Shown here one piece after another: positions 57,968 to 64,000 of a DNA stretch of 64,000 nt. The position numbers and the translations under genes are program-made. Below the pieces are notes generated by a model. The model worked only from the letters and a program-made list of their open reading frames with translations. It ran no database searches and was not told the origin of the DNA. This stretch comes from Cladophialophora immunda (lineage: Eukaryota > Ascomycota > Eurotiomycetes > Chaetothyriales > Herpotrichiellaceae): contig NW_015622543.1 in the NCBI RefSeq assembly GCF_000835495.1, positions 2,400,806 through 2,464,805 on the forward strand. The letters run 5' to 3'. Each line of letters begins with the position of its first letter. Positions within the stretch are counted from its first letter, which is position 1.

Positions 57968-60221
57968 TTAGGGGTGGTCGGCTGGAGGATCCGGCTCCCA
58001 CTGAAACACGTCGCCTCCGCTCCACAGATCGAGATAGAAATCCGGCCCGTTCAGCTCGGTCAGGCTGTGCGGGAAGAAGTCGTACGAGACCCCGCTGGAC
58101 GTGGTCAGCGGGCTCGTGAACGCGTCGAAATGGCTTGGAGTGGTATCCTCCGTCGCCGCACCCGCACCCGCACCCGCACCGCCGGCCGTCAATGACGACG
58201 ATGATGACAACGATGTGGGCGCGACGGCAGCTCGGGCGCCCGCTTCCGTCGCCTTGGTCAGGCTCTTGGCCATGTCGTTGAGCGCCATGGCAGCAAACTT
58301 GGCAGGCCAGAAGCTAAAGCCATGCGCGGCGAGGAGCGTACGGTAGTACTTCAGGCGGCCGGCCCAGTAGGTGGCGCGGTCCGGGTTGGGGGACAGCCGC
58401 TTGAGACTGGCCATGAATGTGCCCGCGAGAGCGAGGTTGAAGCCCGAGCCTGGAAAGATCGTTTCGTCAGCCATTTCCTCCTCTCTCCTTCGGGAGACAG
58501 GGGCATTCAACAGAGAGGGTGGCAGAAGCTTACAGGACCACCAAAAAGCGCTCAGCCGGTTGATTTGCAGAGTCTCGACCAGGGTGATGGCGTGCGTCGT
58601 GGTCTCGACCGCGCGCTCGACGTACCGGTCCAGAGCAAAATTTCTGCGGTAGAGCTTGGGAAAGATGCCCCGGAGAAGCATGATTCTGGCTGTGATGTAC
58701 GCGAGTTCCAGACTTCCTGAGGCCGTCAGTCATCAAAGCCCCGACGTTAAAGTTCCCCCCTTTAGCGAGAGAAGACGCTTCTCACCAGTCACATCGGGAA
58801 AGAACCGTTGTGTCAGGATCTGATCGAGGTATGTGGAGCGCCAGGTGCTCAACTCGGACTCGATCCTCTCCGCGATGTCGATGATGTGTTCGCCGCTGAC
58901 CTCTCGAAGGCTGACCACGGAACTGATGGTGAAGAAGATGGAGAGGATTTCGTTGAGAATGACGGTCAATTCGGCCATCGCCACGAAACAGTGTATTCCG
59001 GTCACCAATTCCGGCCGTTTTGCACCCTCTCCCGGAGAACCTGAGGTGGCCTCCTCAAAGTCAGCTGCCGTCAGACTGAGCGTGGTGGTGTTGGAAGCAT
59101 TGATGAACGATGGTCGCCCCAAGGCCATGGCAAACCTGGCCGCAGAGGTCAGTCAAAGACCCAGCGTGGACTGGATGCCCGACGTACCATTTGTCTTGCA
59201 TGTAAGCGGCCCACCATAGCCGTTTCCTCCGTCGCTTCGTCGACTCTGGTATACTCCAGGTAGAGCAGTCAATATTGAGTCCGAGGTCATGGCACATGGC
59301 CACAAGACATCCGATCGCAGCATACATTCCAGGGGCACTGGTACTCCTGCTATAATCAGCGAGAACCCTGGTACGCACGGATGAAAGTACTCACATTTTC
59401 CCGCGCAACGCTCTCTGAGTGAAAAGAATGGCGGCCTCAATCGTCTCCAGTGTCGGGGATCGTGCTTCAAGGAGCAAAGCGGCCGTCATGTCTTCGATCA
59501 GCACATTGTTGTGGAGCCCTTCCAGCTCCGGAGACGTGTACTTGGATATAATGGCGATGGCGTTGGTGAGGAGCCTGGACTGCTTCTGGCTTTTGATAAG
59601 GCTTTCATCCAGTAAAGGAATGGCAGGGTGGGATCTCTCGAGAAAGATTGTCTGCACGACCGAAGCAGTCGGCTCTATCGAACGAGCACGATGAGTTGAA
59701 GACGCCGAGGCCACAGATGTGGACGAAGCTGCCCGTTCCTTCGCTTGATCAGAACAATCAACGCCAATAGATGTAGATGGATGCCTCGATCATACTCGAA
59801 AGTAAGCCTCATGTGCTGGATCGTTGCCGACAGGTTGATTGCGCTCAGCCACAAAATACACGTCGTCAGTGCCGCTCAACCCAACGTATTTCCCATCGAC
59901 GCCATTCTTTCGTGCTTCTGCCACATTGGCAGTTGGGACTACCAAGTGAGGGCCAACACCAGAGTTGGCTGATGTCCCGGGCGATTCCTCAGAGGCATCG
60001 TCTTGGACAGGAGCATGCGGCTTCGCAGTCGGCGATCGAGCTCGACGCTTTCGAGGCGACGGCTCCGAGCTGAAGGTACATGGGATGGATCGTCTGCTAC
60101 ACAGAGCACAAGCACCTTCTGCATCTCGAACACAGCAGATGCGGCGGCGGCGACAGTTGTCGCAAGGCTTCTGTTTTCGCGAGCGGTACTTCCTGGCGGC
60201 CGGAATCTCGGCAGGAGCCAT
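57968..60221 (-). CDS. Zn2Cys6 transcription factor with Fungal_trans domain
   Basis: Six exons (60221-59796, 59651-59395, 59349-59188, 59135-58786, 58716-58534, 58449-57968) give 619 residues. The zinc cluster PCDNCRRRRICC continues to CALC and a last Cys around residues 18-50. The regulatory domain shows FLERSHPAIPLLDES, APGMYAAIGCLVAMCHDLGL, RRRKRLWWAAYMQDKW and LELAYITARIMLLRG, the familiar order of this class. The C-terminus is Ala/Thr/Ser-rich and ends with an acidic, Trp-containing tail suited to activation. The first intron is the least certain: 144 bases, one in-frame stop, and an alternative acceptor 21 bases upstream. The fifth intron is 84 bases without a stop, so retention would insert 28 residues. 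It may serve the adjacent transporter. Confidence 0.88.
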
Positions 60222-60771
60222 TCTGCAAGGAGCTACTACTCCTTGCGCAAGCCTCAGACTTCGTCCGGTCAGATTCAAACATGTCAACATGATCAACGGC
60301 ACGAGAAGGCGACGGGGCAAACATGCCAACCACCATGGAAGTGGGTGTCGATCCATCTGATTGGTGTGCCACATGGGGGCTTGAGATAAGACGAAGCCGT
60401 CCAATTGGTAGGAAGGAATTCGACAGACCAGAGAGATTTGCAGCCTCTTCGCGACGCGGTTTCAAATTAGCTCTGGACGGGACGCGCATTGGGGAAAGTC
60501 GGATGGGTAGAATCGCCTTTCGCCTCTGAGGTGGCTGCAGAAGGAAATAAACTGAAAGTAGGGCTGGATGCCAAAGAAGCCAGCTACCAGCAATCCATAT
60601 GAATCGAGTGGAGGCTGAACAACCCCAAAAATGAATAATTTGGCCCAAAAGATATGATGAGTTTCCCACTACTGCAATCCTCACCCGTCTGACGTCTGTC
60701 TTCGACAAGCAACCTGTAATATCGCGCTCAATCCCACCTGTATAACCAACGGTACTTCAGACCAGGCCATG
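60222..60771. other. Intergenic region upstream of the regulator
   Basis: About 550 bases holding the regulator promoter and the 3' end of the DUF1868 gene. No further gene is supported. Confidence 0.45.
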
Positions 60772-61494
60772 TCAGGACTTTCCCCCCAAAAAGAGTTGCC
60801 GCTTGAAAGCAAACATGTCGTCGAAGGTGCAGAATTCCGGAGCCCCCAATTGAAAATGAGCCGGCAGTCTGGAACGGTACTCTTCTAGAAACTCCCAGAG
60901 CTCCTGATGCTGCTGGTTATCTAGACGGCGTAGGATGTATGCGAGACTCATGTGAAAGGAATACCTGTCATGAGCAGGATGGTGTAACTGCAGGAGCTCA
61001 GAAAGACGATTGCGAAGGCCGCGAAGCCTGGCCTCGTCGGCAGCAGTAGCGGGGACGGCTTTCAGGGCAATGCCATCTACCAGTGGATCATAACCAACAA
61101 TAGTCAGTTGGAACGATGGTTCACTGTCGAAAACGAAGTTTTGGAGCTTCTCTTTGAAGAGATCTGTGCATCTGCCCAAGGGAGCATCGAGAGGCAAGTC
61201 TGCTGGCCAGACATGAGGCTTGCGAATCTGATCGGTAACGCCTTCAAAGACAGTCATATGCCAGCTTTCGGGCGGGAGCAAGGTATAGAGATGTGCAAAC
61301 TTGTGCTGCTTCAGTGCATTATGCAGATCTAGCATCGCACGGTACAAGGCGTGGTCTGGAGAGAGATGACAGATGATCGTGTTTCCGGGAAAAGGCAGTA
61401 CTTTTCCATCAGGGTCAAACTTCCGACCGATCGAAACTGGGTATTCGGGACGTGGGAGGTCTGGCTTGGGTGTTTCACCAGATGAGTTGGCCAT
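60772..61494 (-). CDS. DUF1868 protein, 2H phosphoesterase superfamily
   Basis: A single frame from the ATG at 61494 gives 240 residues. Two catalytic H-x-T/S motifs are present, His79-Met-Thr81 in ESWHMTVF and His181-Met-Ser183 in YSFHMSLAY, about 100 residues apart as the 2H fold requires. The opening SIGRKFDPDGKVLPFPGNTI is typical of DUF1868. Relatives such as RNA ligase-like and cyclic phosphodiesterase proteins act on 2'-5' or cyclic phosphate bonds; the substrate here is unknown. It is probably cytosolic and has no introns. Upstream in-frame codons include no ATG. Confidence 0.9.
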   Translation of the reverse strand: MANSSGETPKPDLPRPEYPVSIGRKFDPDGKVLPFPGNTIICHLSPDHALYRAMLDLHNALKQHKFAHLYTLLPPESWHMTVFEGVTDQIRKPHVWPADLPLDAPLGRCTDLFKEKLQNFVFDSEPSFQLTIVGYDPLVDGIALKAVPATAADEARLRGLRNRLSELLQLHHPAHDRYSFHMSLAYILRRLDNQQHQELWEFLEEYRSRLPAHFQLGAPEFCTFDDMFAFKRQLFLGGKS

Positions 61495-62244
61495 GGTGAG
61501 CCGCGAGGCCCCGTCGGTGGGATGGAATCTGTGCTGGATGAAGCGGACAAACAAACTTCTCTCAGAGGAGGCTGGAGCTGCTTCTTATCCCTGAAGAACA
61601 AAGTCAAATCGGCCCAGGAAGTTGTCCCGTACCAACAAGGTCGCTGTCGTCTTCGAGGCCCAATCCGCTGTTCTTCATGCAAGTCGCACTTTCTTGCCAC
61701 CTCTAGAGAGCGATTAGGCTTTATAGTCGGCTCGGAGCCGATCTGTAGCCTGCGACTGGTCGTAAAGGCAATGAAGCTATATCGCTCCGACGAACCTCTC
61801 GACGTTCATGATCAAGTGTTGTCTTCCAAGGATTTGACGGTTCAAGATTTGCTGAGGTTGCTTGCAAACATGATTGACCAATCCCGAAAGGCAATGCGGT
61901 GGCCCGTACAAAAGCTGCCAGCAATACGTGGGTTGGCACGCAGTTAAGCGAGGCCGACAACAAAGAGACAATACCAATAAAGTCCCATCTCTAGTTGAAG
62001 TCTAGAGGCTAGCTCGTGACTCTATGGGTGTCTGAAATCATCTGCATCTGCAGGCTGATGCTCAGAAAAGGCTGAACCTTCTTGCTCTGTAAATGCTTTG
62101 CCGCGGGAGCAGGATGCAAACTACCAATAATCCCGCTATCAGTGCAGCATTCGACTCGGATACATCGTAGGCTGCGAGAAATGACAAAGGTACAAGTTTT
62201 TGAAGGTTTCAATAAGCGTCATCCGTCAAGACATGTCGTTGTAC
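61495..62244. other. Intergenic, DUF1868 to CutC
   Basis: About 750 bases. A 141-codon plus-strand frame overlaps the start of the DUF1868 gene but has no recognisable domain. I treat the region as promoter and 3' untranslated sequence. Confidence 0.45.
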
Positions 62245-62919
62245 TCAGATTTCTGGCTGCACGATCACCTTCATCTGCTTGATTTCAGCCGCATCAGCAA
62301 CATTTTGTGCCGCAATGAGAGCTGAAGAATGAAACACCAGGGCATCCGTCTTAGCTTTCAGTTCTTCAATGTTTGCTGACCTGACGCCTCCACCTGGCAT
62401 GACCACAATCCGGCTGTCTGCTTGCTTCACAAGCTTGGCTAGAACATCACAATTTTGAATGGCGCTTGAAACCCCGCCAGAGGTCAAAATGGTACGACTC
62501 CCACAGTCAACAATGTCTTCGAGTGCCTGAAACAAGTCCGGGGTTTCGTCAAACGCGCGATGGAACGTACAGGGCAAAGGAGCTGCCAGCTTGACAAGTT
62601 CTGAGGTTCTTGCAGTATCGACGGTCCGGTCCTGCTTGAGGATGCCAAAGACAAAGCCATCTGCGACTGATTTCAAACTGATAATGACATCTTTCATCTC
62701 CTGGAACTCTTCAGGCGAATAGACAAAATCACCACCTCGAGGACGAACCATGATATTGATAGGTACCCTGATCTTGTCGCGCAGGTCGGTTAGCCAATTT
62801 GAGGGCGGCGTTGTCCCTCCGACATCTGCATTATCACAGAGTTCGATGCGATCTGCCCCAGCCTCACTCGCTGCCACAGCAGACTCGGGATTGAAGCAGG
62901 CAATTTCAAGGAGTGCCAT
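62245..62919 (-). CDS. cutC: CutC family protein (copper homeostasis / TIM-barrel)
   Basis: A single frame gives 224 residues. It opens LLEIACFNPESAVAASEAGA and continues with DRIELCDNADVGGTTP, the CutC signature. Further conserved pieces are INIMVRPRGGDFVYS, FVFGILKQDRTVD, PCTFHRAFDE, ILTSGGVSSA and VVMPGGGVR, and it ends after the FHSSA segment near the active-site mouth. CutC folds as a TIM barrel; a copper role was proposed from bacteria and is still debated. It is probably cytosolic. It is divergent from the YjbQ-like gene. Confidence 0.95.
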   Translation of the reverse strand: MALLEIACFNPESAVAASEAGADRIELCDNADVGGTTPPSNWLTDLRDKIRVPINIMVRPRGGDFVYSPEEFQEMKDVIISLKSVADGFVFGILKQDRTVDTARTSELVKLAAPLPCTFHRAFDETPDLFQALEDIVDCGSRTILTSGGVSSAIQNCDVLAKLVKQADSRIVVMPGGGVRSANIEELKAKTDALVFHSSALIAAQNVADAAEIKQMKVIVQPEI

Positions 62920-63295
62920 GGGCAGATTGATGTCCCTCGTCGATGGTACATGAGCTCTTATCTGACGAGTCCCTGAGAGGAAAGCATTGGGAGTGTTCCT
63001 CCAGGAAGGTTTGCCGACAGCCTATGACGTATCGGTGACAACTCGTCGATGTCCGCAGTTTGAGATGCCATCGTCAACACCGTTCAATGATATGCCAGCG
63101 TTGGATATCACTCAATCCAAATACTTCACTTTTGTCTCGGTGCTGGTCTTGGTACTTGCGTTATTCCCAGGGTTTCCACAATACATTCTAGGTCTTCCCT
63201 TTCGTCTGCTCATATATCCCTTTAAAACGACATCACCCCTCTCTGTTACTTTCGATTGTCCTCCGGGCTGCATCGCGCAGAGCACTCGTTCCAAC
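62920..63295. promoter_or_regulatory. Divergent region, CutC / YjbQ-like gene
   Basis: About 375 bases. A TATA-like CATATATCCCTTTAAAA lies near 63210, about 85 bases before the short-form start at 63296. An in-frame ATG at 63065 would make much of the region coding in a longer form. Confidence 0.45.
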
Positions 63296-63789
63296 ATGTC
63301 TACAGCATGGTTTCAGAAAACCTTCACGCTTCCTGCCAAATCCCGTGGCTCCTACCTCATAACAGATCAAGTTGTGGCGTCTTTACCAGAGATCAAGGAG
63401 TACAAAGTTGGACTTCTGAACTTGTTCGTACAACACACTTCATGTGCGCTCTCTTTGAATGAGAACTGGGACAGTGATGTAAGAGAAGATATGAGCGATG
63501 CGCTTGATAGGATTGCTCCGGAAGATAGGAAGGGCAACCTATACAGACACTCGGCTGAAGGCTTGGACGATATGCCTGTAAGTGTATATTGACGGCACAG
63601 AGTTCACGGTCATACTCATGAGTCGATTAGGCACATATCAAGTCGGCGCTCATTGGAGCAAGCGTAACAATCCCTATCACGGATGGCGCCTTGAACACTG
63701 GCACGTGGCAAGGTATCTGGTATTTGGAATTTCGAGCGTCGAAGCATTCAAGAAAAGTGGTAGCGACTATTCAAGGACAGAAACAATAA
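63296..63789 (+). CDS. YjbQ / UPF0047 family protein
   Basis: Two exons (63296-63577, 63631-63789) give 146 residues, the normal family size. Conserved parts are WFQKTFTLPAKSRGSYLIT, LLNLFVQHTSCALSLNENWD, the Glu/Asp-rich REDMSDALDRIAPED, AHIKSALIGASVTIPITDG and LNTGTWQGIWYLEFR near the end. These hold the His and acidic residues that line the family's metal-dependent active site. Bacterial YjbQ has been linked to thiamine-phosphate synthesis activity; the fungal role is unknown. The ATG at 63296 matches the family start. An in-frame ATG at 63065 would add 77 residues with one hydrophobic helix. The TATA-like sequence between the two starts favours the short form. Confidence 0.9.
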
Positions 63790-64000
63790 ATGGTTTGTGT
63801 CTGACTGCAATGTCCAACCGATCGGTATGCACGCGGGAAAATAGTCCTGAGCTGTGCCTTAGCCCTGTTGTCTCTTCAACAACGTCAAGCGGAGCACAGT
63901 GAGAGACTCGAAGCTTCCGAAATTAGCGGATCCCTGTGCCTAAGATGCCATCGAATTCCTGCCTCAAGATTGTCTGCACTATCCACGGAGGTTCCCGGAC

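Overview
The window reads as nuclear DNA of a filamentous ascomycete (Pezizomycotina). Genes are split by short GT-AG introns (mostly 44-144 bases), there are no operons or Shine-Dalgarno sites, and the families are typical of moulds: a non-reducing polyketide synthase, Zn2Cys6 regulators, major-facilitator transporters, a multicopper oxidase and a berberine-bridge-type oxidoreductase. The exact taxon cannot be fixed from sequence alone; the pigment-type synthase together with a laccase-like oxidase would fit a melanised fungus, which is inference. No tRNA, rRNA, CRISPR array or intact transposon was recognised.

Layout. 1-3956: gene-free upstream region. 3957-10605: wA/PksP/PKS1-type polyketide synthase (SAT-KS-AT-PT-ACP-ACP-TE). 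10606-13828: gene-free, with microsatellites. 13829-24908: Zn2Cys6 regulator, FAD-linked oxidoreductase, UNC-93-like transporter, amidase and phytanoyl-CoA-dioxygenase-like enzyme. 25199-28422: a housekeeping block of CHY zinc-finger protein, proteasome alpha-4 subunit and complex I NDUFS6-type subunit. 29256-31166: 14-helix drug-type MFS pump. 32696-34258: T5orf172/GIY-YIG-like protein. 35352-38495: giant multicopper oxidase with a Ser/Thr/Pro repeat region. 41887-43428: regulator-like protein without a zinc cluster. 45008-45798: small bZIP factor. 47893-48312: DUF4267 membrane protein. 48664-60221: Zn2Cys6 regulator divergent from a dienelactone hydrolase, two MFS transporters and a second Zn2Cys6 regulator. 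60772-63789: DUF1868 2H-phosphoesterase-like protein, CutC and a YjbQ/UPF0047 protein.

How the genes may work together. The synthase would make an aromatic (naphthopyrone or naphthol) polyketide, and the laccase-like enzyme about 25 kb away could oxidise such phenols outside the cell. The regulator, oxidoreductase, transporter, amidase and dioxygenase between the synthase and the housekeeping block could be a tailoring and export set, but nothing in the sequence proves co-regulation. The regulator/hydrolase/transporter group at 48-60 kb looks like an uptake-and-catabolism neighbourhood.

Gene models were spliced by hand from reading frames and splice signals. Every multi-exon model listed closes in frame. 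The least certain points are the 5' end of the CHY gene, the first intron of the regulator at 57968-60221 and the start of the YjbQ gene.
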